A stretch of DNA of 15,890 nt from positions 1-15,890 of the forward strand of contig CAZTCD010000091.1 of the NCBI GenBank assembly GCA_964612065.1, in the 5' to 3' direction. Below are positions 1-5,709 of this stretch, piece by piece; position 1 is the first letter of the stretch, and the number at the start of each line of letters is the position of its first letter. Both the position numbers and the translations under genes were made by a program. Under the pieces are notes generated by a model that ran no database searches, was not told where the DNA came from, and saw only the letters and a list, made by a program, of their open reading frames with translations. The DNA is from JAKFYM01 sp964612065 (GTDB lineage Bacteria; Bdellovibrionota; UBA1018; CAIPTA01).

Positions 1-408
1 CGAACTCCGTGGGGCTATGAGCTGCGGGCTTGCGGCACCAACGATGACGCCGCGTCCACCGCTGGAATCAGCGTGGCACGCACCCGGCAGGGGGCCATGG
101 CTCTAGCTGGCGCCTTGGCGGGGCTGGTGGCGCTATCGGAAGTGCTTGGGGGGGTGGGAAGATTTCGCCTGGGCTTTTCCCCAGACTATGGATTCATAGG
201 GATTGCCGTGGCTCTTCTTGCGCGCAACAACCCGATAGGAATTATTTTTTCGGCGCTTTTGTTCGGTGCTCTCCATAAGGGGGCCGCCGATCTCGACATC
301 GAAACCGATCATGTGACAAGAGATCTTTCGCTGGTGATTCAGGCTCTGGTGGTGCTTTTCGTGGCTTTGGCCGGCTCTTTCCGGTGGCGGGGAAAGAGGG
401 TGATATGA
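1..408 (+). CDS. ABC transporter permease, nucleoside/BMP type (5' end outside window)
   Basis: This is the C-terminal part of an inner-membrane permease of the BmpA/NupNOPQ-type (RbsC-like) ABC importers, which take up nucleosides or related compounds. Frame 1 is open from the first base, so the gene begins outside the window. The peptide YELRACGTNDDAASTAGISV, just before the first internal Met, is the cytoplasmic loop typical of these permeases (ELR..G.N..AA..AGI). It is followed by hydrophobic segments and the conserved ARNNPIGIIFSALLFGALHKGA stretch, and it ends with a last membrane helix and a basic tail (RWRGKRVI). It overlaps the next permease gene by ATGA, so the two are translationally coupled and probably form a heterodimeric channel. 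The ATPase and substrate-binding protein are presumably upstream of the window. Substrate is inferred from the family only. Confidence 0.88.
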   Translation, partial: RTPWGYELRACGTNDDAASTAGISVARTRQGAMALAGALAGLVALSEVLGGVGRFRLGFSPDYGFIGIAVALLARNNPIGIIFSALLFGALHKGAADLDIETDHVTRDLSLVIQALVVLFVALAGSFRWRGKRVI

Positions 409-1277
409 GCAGCCTGGATTTTTCTCTTTCCGTATTGCGAATGAGTACCCCCTTGGTGTTTGCGGCCCTTGGCGGCCTGTTGAGCGAGCGGTCGGGCGTG
501 ATCAATATCGCATTGGAAGGGATGATGCTGGTGGGAGCCTTTGTGGCCGCGGTAGTTACCATCAGCAGCGGAAGCCCCGAGATCGGCTTCCTTGCTGCGG
601 GCTGCGCAGGAGCGATTGTGGGAGCGTTCTATGCGCTTTCCGTGCTTCATGGCCGGGCCAATCAGATTGTGGCAGGCACTGCCTTGAATCTATTTGTGAT
701 GGGAATGATCCCTCTTCTCCTCAAGCTGCTTTACGATTCCACGGGGGGAACGCCATCCTTTGCCGCCGAGAACAGATTTCAAATCTTTCCGCTCTGGTTC
801 GTCTTCGTGTGCGCTGCGTTTGTGTGGGTGGGTGTGAATAGAACCAGGCCCGGTTTGTGGCTGAGCTTTGCCGGGGAAAATCCTCCCGCGCTCGATGCAG
901 CTGGGATCTCCGTGATGAAGGTTAGGTATGTGGCGGTAGCTGCATCGGGCTTGCTGGCCGCCTGGGGGGGCGCATCGCTTTCGATTTTCCTGGCGAGCGG
1001 CTATTCGAGGAATATGGTGGCCGGCAGAGGCTTTATGGCTCTGGCAGCCTTGATTTTGGGTAAGTGGAAACCCTCGGCAGCCGTGGTGGCCTGTTTGTTT
1101 TTCGGTCTGATGGAGGCCTTGCAGATCCATATGCAGGGAGCTAGCCCGCTGGGCCTTCAGTTGCCCGGGCAGCTCATTCAGGTGATTCCTTATCTTGCCA
1201 CTATCGTAGTGCTCGCTGGATTTGTGGGGCGTTCGAGGCCGCCGAAGGCCATCGGCCAGTTATTCGAGAAGCGGTGA
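405..1277 (+). CDS. ABC transporter permease, second subunit, nucleoside/BMP type
   Basis: This is the second inner-membrane permease of the same importer (NupQ/YufQ-like), 290 residues, the usual length. I chose ATG 405, which overlaps the preceding stop as ATGA and sits behind a purine-rich GGAAAGAGGG. An in-frame GTG at 384 is less likely. The N-terminus has the family hallmark LGGLLSERSGVINIALEGMMLVGAF (about residues 20-45). It is followed by several hydrophobic helices and a cytoplasmic loop near residues 150-175 (RPGLWLSFAGENPPALDAAGI), which contacts the ATPase in this family. The following GRGFMALAALILGKWKP is also conserved. The equivalent of the usual R..GE.P.AA..AGI loop here reads LSFAGENPPALDAAGI. 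It ends 10 bases before the convergent lipoprotein gene, with no obvious terminator between them. Confidence 0.88.
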   Translation: MSSLDFSLSVLRMSTPLVFAALGGLLSERSGVINIALEGMMLVGAFVAAVVTISSGSPEIGFLAAGCAGAIVGAFYALSVLHGRANQIVAGTALNLFVMGMIPLLLKLLYDSTGGTPSFAAENRFQIFPLWFVFVCAAFVWVGVNRTRPGLWLSFAGENPPALDAAGISVMKVRYVAVAASGLLAAWGGASLSIFLASGYSRNMVAGRGFMALAALILGKWKPSAAVVACLFFGLMEALQIHMQGASPLGLQLPGQLIQVIPYLATIVVLAGFVGRSRPPKAIGQLFEKR

Positions 1278-1287
1278 CATAAGAAGA

Positions 1288-2202
1288 TCAGCGATTCCAA
1301 TCGGGGCGGCGGGAGCAGTGACCGGTTCCTTTATCGCCCACGGAAGTAGAGCTTCCTTCTAGATAGCTTTCGGCGTAGCCGTATTTTTTTGCGGTCGCGC
1401 AATTGTGCTTACCATCCTCATCGCGATAACTGATGTTCACGCAGGGTTTCCCCTGAATGCGGCATAGCAAATCAAGCTTGGAGCAATTTACCTGGCCATC
1501 GTCGGCCTGGGTTTGGTCGCAAGCTTCGCTGATGGCGCCGGCAAAACAATTCCCTTCCGAAACCTCCGGGGCAATCTCAAAGCCGTTTTTCAGAAAGCTG
1601 GAAACCCCCTTCCGAAGGGCATATTCGCAAACTTCGTTCATCACCCCGATCATGTCCGCCTTGGACGTGCAGTCGCCCCGGAGAAGCCTTCCCTTGTAGA
1701 TCTTCTTCGGGAACTCGTATGGATCCGTATTGTCGTACTCGATCGCATCGCAACATTGGGATGCTCTGTCGATGATCTTTTTCACCCTGGCAATGGATGC
1801 GCCTCGGTGTCTCTGGCTGTAGTCTATCCAATGCTCTTTGGGGTATCTTTCCATTTCGCCACAAGTGCGGACCCCGTCATACGCCCTTTCATAGGAGCCG
1901 GGCTCGGTGCGCTCTTTGTCCGTGGATCCCAGGCTCATATAGCAGATGATCTTTTTTCCGGCGGCTCTGGCTTTTCCAATCGCCTGTTTCGGCCCGCAGT
2001 TGTCCAGCACGTAGTCGAGGTCTCTCCCGTAGGCCCGGATCTCAGGGCGGTCCAACTTCCTGCCTTGGCAGTTCTCGTCCAGGCACCAGCTGAAGAGCTC
2101 CATGTCCTTTTTCTCAAAGGACGCGGAAGAAGAGGGCTTTCTCGAAGGGGATGCGCAGGAAGAGAGAATGATCGCGCTTAAAAACAGGCTGCGTAGCTTC
2201 AT
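1288..2202 (-). CDS. Lipoprotein with glycoside hydrolase family 114-like domain
   Basis: A 304-residue predicted lipoprotein: a short basic N-terminus and hydrophobic stretch end in the lipobox LSSC (lipidated Cys16), followed by a Ser-rich linker. The mature part resembles GH114 (endo-alpha-1,4-polygalactosaminidase-type TIM barrels). It has a strand KKIICYMSLGS (about 83-93), then HWIDY (124-128), then an amphipathic helix ending in CDAIEYDNTDPYE (about 151-163). In this family the acidic residues at the last two strands are catalytic candidates, here E155 and D157. It is unusually Cys-rich (C40, C45, C69, C87, C114, C150, C151 and more in the C-terminal third), suggesting several disulfides outside the cytoplasm. 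It starts 9 bases after the cyclase stop, so the two are probably one transcript. The fold assignment is moderate, and substrate and activity are unknown. Confidence 0.72.
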   Translation of the reverse strand: MKLRSLFLSAIILSSCASPSRKPSSSASFEKKDMELFSWCLDENCQGRKLDRPEIRAYGRDLDYVLDNCGPKQAIGKARAAGKKIICYMSLGSTDKERTEPGSYERAYDGVRTCGEMERYPKEHWIDYSQRHRGASIARVKKIIDRASQCCDAIEYDNTDPYEFPKKIYKGRLLRGDCTSKADMIGVMNEVCEYALRKGVSSFLKNGFEIAPEVSEGNCFAGAISEACDQTQADDGQVNCSKLDLLCRIQGKPCVNISYRDEDGKHNCATAKKYGYAESYLEGSSTSVGDKGTGHCSRRPDWNR

Positions 2203-2211
2203 CTTTGGATT

Positions 2212-3306
2212 TTAGAGCACTCTGCCGTTTTTGCCGATCTGAAAGATCTTATAGAGCATCGGATAGATTGTGCCATGCTGGAAATCCGAAACACATTGGA
2301 TGCTGCTCACCATGGGAGCAGCTCGGTCTGGTTGCGAAAAGGCCCGGAAGGTTATTCTCTTCGATTCGGGATCTACAAACGCGGAGAGCTTTTCATCCGG
2401 ATCCAGGTAGATCTGTGCCTTTTGGAACGGAACCTGCCTGGAATGAAATTTAATGGATTCCCATGGGCGCCCGGGCAGATAGCAGGTCATATCAAAGGTG
2501 CAGTGGAAGCCCTGGCGAACCAGTTTCGCGGTCGATTGGCTGATCTGCAGCGAGCTATTCACAGACTCGGGAGGCACGCCTTCGCTGATCTCAGAGCATA
2601 CGGCTGTTTTCAGGGCGTAACCATTTTCTCGATAGGCGCCGATCAACCCTGCGAATCCGAGTACCAGGAAAAAGAAAATGGTGCCGAATCCCAGCCGGAA
2701 GGGTTTTTCCGCCGACTGCACGCTGCTTACCGCCGGGCGGCCCCCTGTTGGATTATGAAACTGGACTCCTAATCCGGGCAGATTGATGGAATAGGTGGGA
2801 ACCGGTTTCGGGATATTTTTGTAGATCCGGTCGCCCATGAAAAGGGTGGGCACTTTCAATTTGCCCTGAATCTGTTCGAATACGATGCCGGAAATACAGA
2901 TGCCACCGGGGCGGGCCGCGGTTTGTACTCTTGCGGCTACGTTCACGCCATCGCCGAGAAGATCGGTTCCCTGCACCACTACGTCGCCCAGATGAATGCC
3001 GATCCTGAATACCACGGCTTTGGATTCATCGAGCACGGAGTTTTCTTTTTGCATCGCCTGCTGGATCTCGATGGCACATTTCACTGCGTCGATCACGCTG
3101 GGAAATTCCGCAAGAATGGCGTCGCCGGCGGTATTGAACACGCGGCCGTTGTAGGAATAGACCAGGGATTCGAAGACCCGTTTGTGGCCGATAAAAACCT
3201 CGAGGGTATTTTCCTCCCCCTTGGCCATGAGCTTGCTGTATCCAACCACATCGGCGGTCAGAATCGTGGCAAGCTTTCTCTGGAAGTTAAGCTTTGGAGC
3301 TTCCAT
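2212..3306 (-). CDS. Class III adenylate/guanylate cyclase with transmembrane helix and exported C-terminal domain
   Basis: A 364-residue protein with an N-terminal class III nucleotide cyclase catalytic domain (about 8-175), one membrane helix (about 205-225) and a roughly 138-residue C-terminal domain predicted on the outer face of the inner membrane. Catalytic residues are visible: metal-binding D19 (TADVVGYS) and D62 (NTAGDAILAEF), and the N122/R126 pair in GDGVNVAAR. At the purine-selecting positions, the usual Lys is Asn58 while the Asp partner is kept (D115 in DLLGDGVN). The FNTAGD variant occurs in a large bacterial cyclase subfamily. Product (cAMP or other) is not settled by sequence. 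The C-terminal domain has four Cys and no family I recognise. The lipoprotein gene follows after 9 bases. The ATG at 3306 lacks a strong ribosome site. Confidence 0.88.
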   Translation of the reverse strand: MEAPKLNFQRKLATILTADVVGYSKLMAKGEENTLEVFIGHKRVFESLVYSYNGRVFNTAGDAILAEFPSVIDAVKCAIEIQQAMQKENSVLDESKAVVFRIGIHLGDVVVQGTDLLGDGVNVAARVQTAARPGGICISGIVFEQIQGKLKVPTLFMGDRIYKNIPKPVPTYSINLPGLGVQFHNPTGGRPAVSSVQSAEKPFRLGFGTIFFFLVLGFAGLIGAYRENGYALKTAVCSEISEGVPPESVNSSLQISQSTAKLVRQGFHCTFDMTCYLPGRPWESIKFHSRQVPFQKAQIYLDPDEKLSAFVDPESKRITFRAFSQPDRAAPMVSSIQCVSDFQHGTIYPMLYKIFQIGKNGRVL

Positions 3307-3336
3307 AAGTAACTAACGGAATCCCGACCGAAATTA

Positions 3337-3342
3337 TTTATA
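3337..3342 (-). promoter_or_regulatory. Possible -10 box for the cyclase-lipoprotein unit
   Basis: On the minus strand TATAAA lies about 30 bases upstream of the cyclase ATG. I see no good -35 at the right spacing, so this is a weak call. If real, the cyclase unit is transcribed independently of the RNA candidate further upstream. Confidence 0.35.
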
Positions 3343-3364
3343 GCGAAAATGAACCAAAGAGAAA

Positions 3365-3390
3365 CGGCCGCCCCCCGGCGGCCGATTTTT
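3365..3390. terminator. GC-rich hairpin with T-run on the plus side
   Basis: A perfect 8-bp stem CGGCCGCC/GGCGGCCG with loop CCCC (3365-3384) is followed on the plus strand by ATTTTT. On the minus strand it is followed by GTTTCTCTTT. It has intrinsic terminator form, best on the plus strand. No plus-strand gene ends here, so its client is unclear. It may be a back-up stop for the minus-strand RNA candidate or block antisense transcription. Confidence 0.5.
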
Positions 3391-3411
3391 CACCAACAAT
3401 CCTTATTGAGG

Positions 3412-3557
3412 GCAAAAAAGAAGGCTTGGGAGCGGCCACCCCTGACCGCCGCCCAAGCCCCACACGGATTTCCCCTATGACTAACCCCTTGTACCGTTGG
3501 TTCATACACTCTATCGGAAGGGATAAGGTGGGGCTTGAGGGGATTTTTTCTTTCAAC
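3412..3557 (-). ncRNA. Candidate structured small RNA or attenuated leader, family not recognised
   Basis: A minus-strand segment of about 145 bases runs from a predicted start near 3557 to a T-run at 3414-3419. Its 5' part CAAGCCCCAC (minus-strand bases 3537-3528 read as complement) pairs perfectly over 10 bp with GTGGGGCTTG at 3463-3454. Inside lies an asymmetric open region and an apical stem formed by UAUGA..ACC with GGU..UCAUA. The 3' arm of the closing stem overlaps the 5' arm of the terminator hairpin, so the two cannot form together. This fits either a free-standing RNA with a closing stem, bubble and apical stem (6S-like in layout only) or a riboswitch-type attenuator for the cyclase. 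No known family motif was recognised, and the ends are estimates. Confidence 0.45.
3414..3459 (-). terminator. Intrinsic terminator of the minus-strand RNA candidate
   Basis: On the minus strand GGCTTGGG plus an inner CGG-rich arm pairs with CCGC and CCCAAGCC (stem 3423-3459, loop of about 10 bases). It is followed by TTC and six T (3419-3414). The 5' arm GGCTTGGG can alternatively pair upstream with CCCCAC-type sequence, as described for the RNA candidate. Confidence 0.6.
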
Positions 3558-3563
3558 TTATTG

Positions 3564-3593
3564 ATTTTATTTGTGAAAATTAATCGATGTAAG
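3564..3593 (-). promoter_or_regulatory. Putative sigma-70 promoter for the minus-strand RNA candidate
   Basis: Read on the minus strand, CTTACA (3593-3588) and TAAAAT (3569-3564) are separated by 18 bases. They match the -35 consensus at 4 of 6 and the -10 at 5 of 6. The predicted start is near 3557, just upstream of the 5' arm of the closing stem. The surrounding sequence is AT-rich, so chance matches are possible. Confidence 0.4.
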
Positions 3594-3677
3594 ATTTTTT
3601 CAGAAAACCGGTAAACCTTTTTACGAGGGTTGAATCGTTAAACACCTTATCGGCTTCAGATCGAATATAAGGCAGCT

Positions 3678-4877
3678 ATGAACACGATCTGGGATCTCAT
3701 TGTTTTGGGTGGAGGCGGGGCAGGCCTTTTCTGTGCCTCCACGGCCGCGCGCCGCGGGAAAAGCACCCTTGTGCTGGATCATGCGGATAAGCTGGGCAAA
3801 AAGATTCTGATCTCGGGGGGAGGGAGATGCAACTTCACCAATCTCGGGGCCAGGGCTGAAACGTACAGAAGCGAAAACGAGCATTTCGCCAAGAGCGCGC
3901 TTTCCCGTTTTACCCCTCAGGATTTTCTCGCCCTGGTGAGCAAGCATGGAATCCCTTTTTACGAAAAAAAACTGGGGCAGCTTTTCTGCGTGGATTCCGC
4001 CCAGCGAATCGTGGATTTGCTCAAGGCGGAATGCGCTGAGAGCGGAGCTGCGATCCGGTTGGGGGTACAAATAAAATCCATTGATCATATGCCCGAAGGC
4101 GTTGAAGGCGCGCGCTTCAAGGTTTGCACTGAAAAGGGGGATTTTCACGCGCGGTCGGTTGCGGTGGCCACAGGGGGGTTGTCGATCCCGAAGATCGGCG
4201 CTACGGATCTCGGATATCAGATAGCCCGTAAATTCGGCCTGGAGGTAACGGAGCTGGCCCCTGCGCTGGTGAACTTTCTGATGCCTCCGGAATTTCTGGC
4301 CCGCTTCGGTGGCCTCTCCGGAATCAGTGTGGACTGTGAGCTCTCCGTGAATGGGAAGAAGTTCCGGGAAAATATCCTCTTCACCCATACCGGGATCTCC
4401 GGGCCCGCCGTGCTCCAGGTTTCGCTTCATTGGCACGAAGGGCAGCCGATTTATGCGGATCTTTCCCCCGGCAAGAATCTGGAATCGTATTTTCTTGAAA
4501 TGAAAAAGTCGGGCGTGAGGAAAGAAGTAAGAACAGTGTTGGCAGATTTGCTCTCAGAACGCCTGGCCAATGCAATCGCTCCGGCCTTCGCCGCGCCAGA
4601 GGGGCCTATTTGCGAAAAGAGCGATCAGGCATTGCGCGATCTCGCCCGAAAGCTTCATCGTTGGGAGCTTCGTCCGTCGGGCACTGGAGGATACCAGAAG
4701 GCGGAAGTGACTCGTGGGGGAGTGAGCACCGGCGAGCTCTCGTCGAAGACGATGGAATCGAAGCGTGTTCCGGGCCTTTACTTCATCGGTGAGGTGGTGG
4801 ACGTGACGGGGTGGCTGGGGGGCTACAACTTTCAATGGGCCTGGGCCTCGGGCCATGCTGCGGGCGAGAGTGTTTGA
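3678..4877 (+). CDS. FAD-dependent oxidoreductase, YhiN/HI0933 family
   Basis: A 399-residue flavoprotein of the HI0933/YhiN (also BaiN-like, 'aminoacetone oxidase') family, the usual length of about 390-410. The N-terminal Rossmann dinucleotide motif is LGGGGAG (10-16). The family signature KILISGGGRCNFTN follows (42-55), and a second nucleotide-contacting stretch SVAVATGGLSIPKIGATDLGY lies in the middle. The C-terminal FAD closure GLYFIGEVVDVTGWLGGYNFQWAWASG is intact. Members are cytoplasmic, and their physiological substrate is generally unsettled. ATG 3678 follows AAGGCAG. The gene stands alone: the minus-strand RNA candidate diverges from it upstream, and the next plus-strand gene is almost 500 bases away. 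Confidence 0.93.
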   Translation: MNTIWDLIVLGGGGAGLFCASTAARRGKSTLVLDHADKLGKKILISGGGRCNFTNLGARAETYRSENEHFAKSALSRFTPQDFLALVSKHGIPFYEKKLGQLFCVDSAQRIVDLLKAECAESGAAIRLGVQIKSIDHMPEGVEGARFKVCTEKGDFHARSVAVATGGLSIPKIGATDLGYQIARKFGLEVTELAPALVNFLMPPEFLARFGGLSGISVDCELSVNGKKFRENILFTHTGISGPAVLQVSLHWHEGQPIYADLSPGKNLESYFLEMKKSGVRKEVRTVLADLLSERLANAIAPAFAAPEGPICEKSDQALRDLARKLHRWELRPSGTGGYQKAEVTRGGVSTGELSSKTMESKRVPGLYFIGEVVDVTGWLGGYNFQWAWASGHAAGESV

Positions 4878-5031
4878 GGGGCCTGAGATCTAAGGCTTTT
4901 TCGGTTTGCCGCACCTAAAATTAGCCCTGCCGCAGAAAGCGTGGGTACTGGGGTCGATGTGGCTGTGTGCCGCGAGCTTAAGTGCTGAACATTGCGATGG
5001 TATTTCGGGCGGTCGGGAAAATTTCACCATA

Positions 5032-5060
5032 TTGACAGTGCGCATGCGGATGGATAGCTT
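5032..5060 (+). promoter_or_regulatory. Putative sigma-70 promoter in intergenic region
   Basis: A perfect -35 TTGACA (5032-5037) is followed after 17 bases by TAGCTT (5055-5060), which matches 3 of 6 at the -10. It lies 60-90 bases upstream of tandem terminators with no open reading frame of note between, so it would drive a short RNA. Confidence 0.4.
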
Positions 5061-5066
5061 CTCTTT

Positions 5067-5154
5067 CGGAACATGCGAGAGCGGTTCCTTTTCCTCTAAG
5101 AAGGAAAGACAGGGGTTGGCGGCGGAGATGCAAATTTCCGCCGCCATTTTTTTT
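5067..5154 (+). ncRNA. Candidate small RNA between promoter-like site and terminators
   Basis: About 88 bases between the predicted start and the first terminator T-run. It contains a stem GGAAC/GTTCC, then a CTTTTCC/GGAAAG stem (one bulge), then the GGCGGCGGA/TCCGCCGCC terminator. This order of short hairpins ending in a strong terminator is typical of trans-acting small RNAs. A short overlapping reading frame (4906-5169) has no recognisable protein features. The call rests only on layout, and I recognise no RNA family. Confidence 0.35.
5118..5154 (+). terminator. Intrinsic terminator, first of a tandem pair
   Basis: A 9-bp stem GGCGGCGGA (5118-5126) / TCCGCCGCC (5137-5145) with a 10-base loop is followed by A and eight T (5147-5154). 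It is a strong plus-strand terminator. The nearest plus-strand protein gene ends 240 bases upstream. Confidence 0.75.
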
Positions 5155-5197
5155 GGCGGCGGAAAATAGCGAATGGGAGCGCCGCCATTTTATTTTT
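5155..5197 (+). terminator. Intrinsic terminator, second of a tandem pair
   Basis: GGCGGCG (5155-5161) pairs with CGCCGCC (5180-5186) across an 18-base loop, followed by ATTTTATTTTT. It directly abuts the first terminator. Its 5' arm can also pair with the 3' arm of the first one, so the arms are interchangeable. Confidence 0.55.
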
Positions 5198-5358
5198 CGT
5201 CGGCAACCGTAAAACCGGTGCGCCGCCTGATTATTTCTAGCTGGCTCATCGATAACAAGAAATTTCCACACGATAATGTCTGGGTCGTTCCTCATCGAAA
5301 ATAGGTCATATATTTTCAGATATAGTCGATAAGCTCAAAAATCATGGAGAACACAGAA

Positions 5359-5635
5359 ATGCGATTTATGATCTTTGGCGTAACCAGTGTTTTTTTTGCC
5401 TTCTTCTCTAATCCAGGTTTTGGTCAGAGCCTGTTCCAATCAACCACGTTGACCTACACGATGAAAGTTCCCACTCCTTCAGGTGCTGCCTATGCATCCA
5501 CGCAGTCCTGCATGAAGTCTGTAAATATCAAGGCCTCAAATAAGCAATCGACGGCAAGCGTGCCATNNNNNNNNNNCAGCTAAAGCAGGTGAGTGGGTAA
5601 AAGATTCAGCAGGCACAACCTGGACAATCTATTAG
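5359..5635 (+). CDS. Small secreted protein interrupted by an assembly gap
   Basis: I chose ATG 5359 because GGAGAA (5347-5352) sits at correct spacing before it. An ATG at 5344 would lie upstream of that ribosome site. The product begins with a signal peptide (MRFMIFGVTSVFFAFFSN, likely cut after GFG or GFGQ), then a Thr/Ser/Ala-rich segment with one Cys. Ten N at 5567-5576 break the gene. After the gap the frame that reads sensibly is shifted by one: AKAGEWVKDSAGTTWTIY then TAG at 5633-5635. The same frame as the 5' part would stop immediately. The true gap is therefore probably not ten bases, and the protein is somewhat longer than shown. A terminator follows. I do not recognise the family. 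It could also be two unrelated ends joined wrongly. Confidence 0.55.
5567..5576. other. Assembly gap (10 N)
   Basis: Ten unspecified bases fall within the small secreted-protein gene. The reading frames on the two sides do not match across ten bases, so the run is probably a placeholder of unknown true length. Confidence 0.95.
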
Positions 5636-5675
5636 TGAAAATCAGGGTTAATGTTAAATAGATGAGCTTCTATTC

Positions 5676-5709
5676 AAATCCGCATGCCTATTCGGGGTGC
5701 GGATTTTTT
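5676..5709. terminator. Intrinsic terminator shared by convergent genes
   Basis: AAATCCGCA (5676-5684) pairs with TGCGGATTT (5698-5706) over a 13-base loop and runs into six T (5704-5709) on the plus strand, ending the small secreted-protein transcript. The stop codon of the convergent exporter gene (minus strand, 5708-5710) lies inside the T-run. The minus-strand exit sequence is TTTGAATAG, so it is weaker that way. Confidence 0.75.

Noticed and set aside
3412..3557. SRP RNA, 6S RNA, or common riboswitches (TPP, purine, ZTP, c-di-GMP, fluoride, guanidine)
   Set aside because: None of the conserved core motifs I know for these were found. Only the general layout is similar, so no family name is given.
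3338..3614. Short reading frames on both strands in the 3307-3677 gap
   Set aside because: They are built on GC-rich inverted repeats and have no ribosome site or family match. The RNA structure explains the region better.
3621..4436. Minus-strand reading frame (271 codons) opposite the flavoprotein
   Set aside because: Low-complexity composition, no recognisable domain, and it is covered by the well-supported YhiN-family gene.
4906..5169. Short plus-strand reading frame (87 codons) over the small RNA candidate
   Set aside because: It runs through the terminator hairpin and T-run, has no ribosome site and no protein features.
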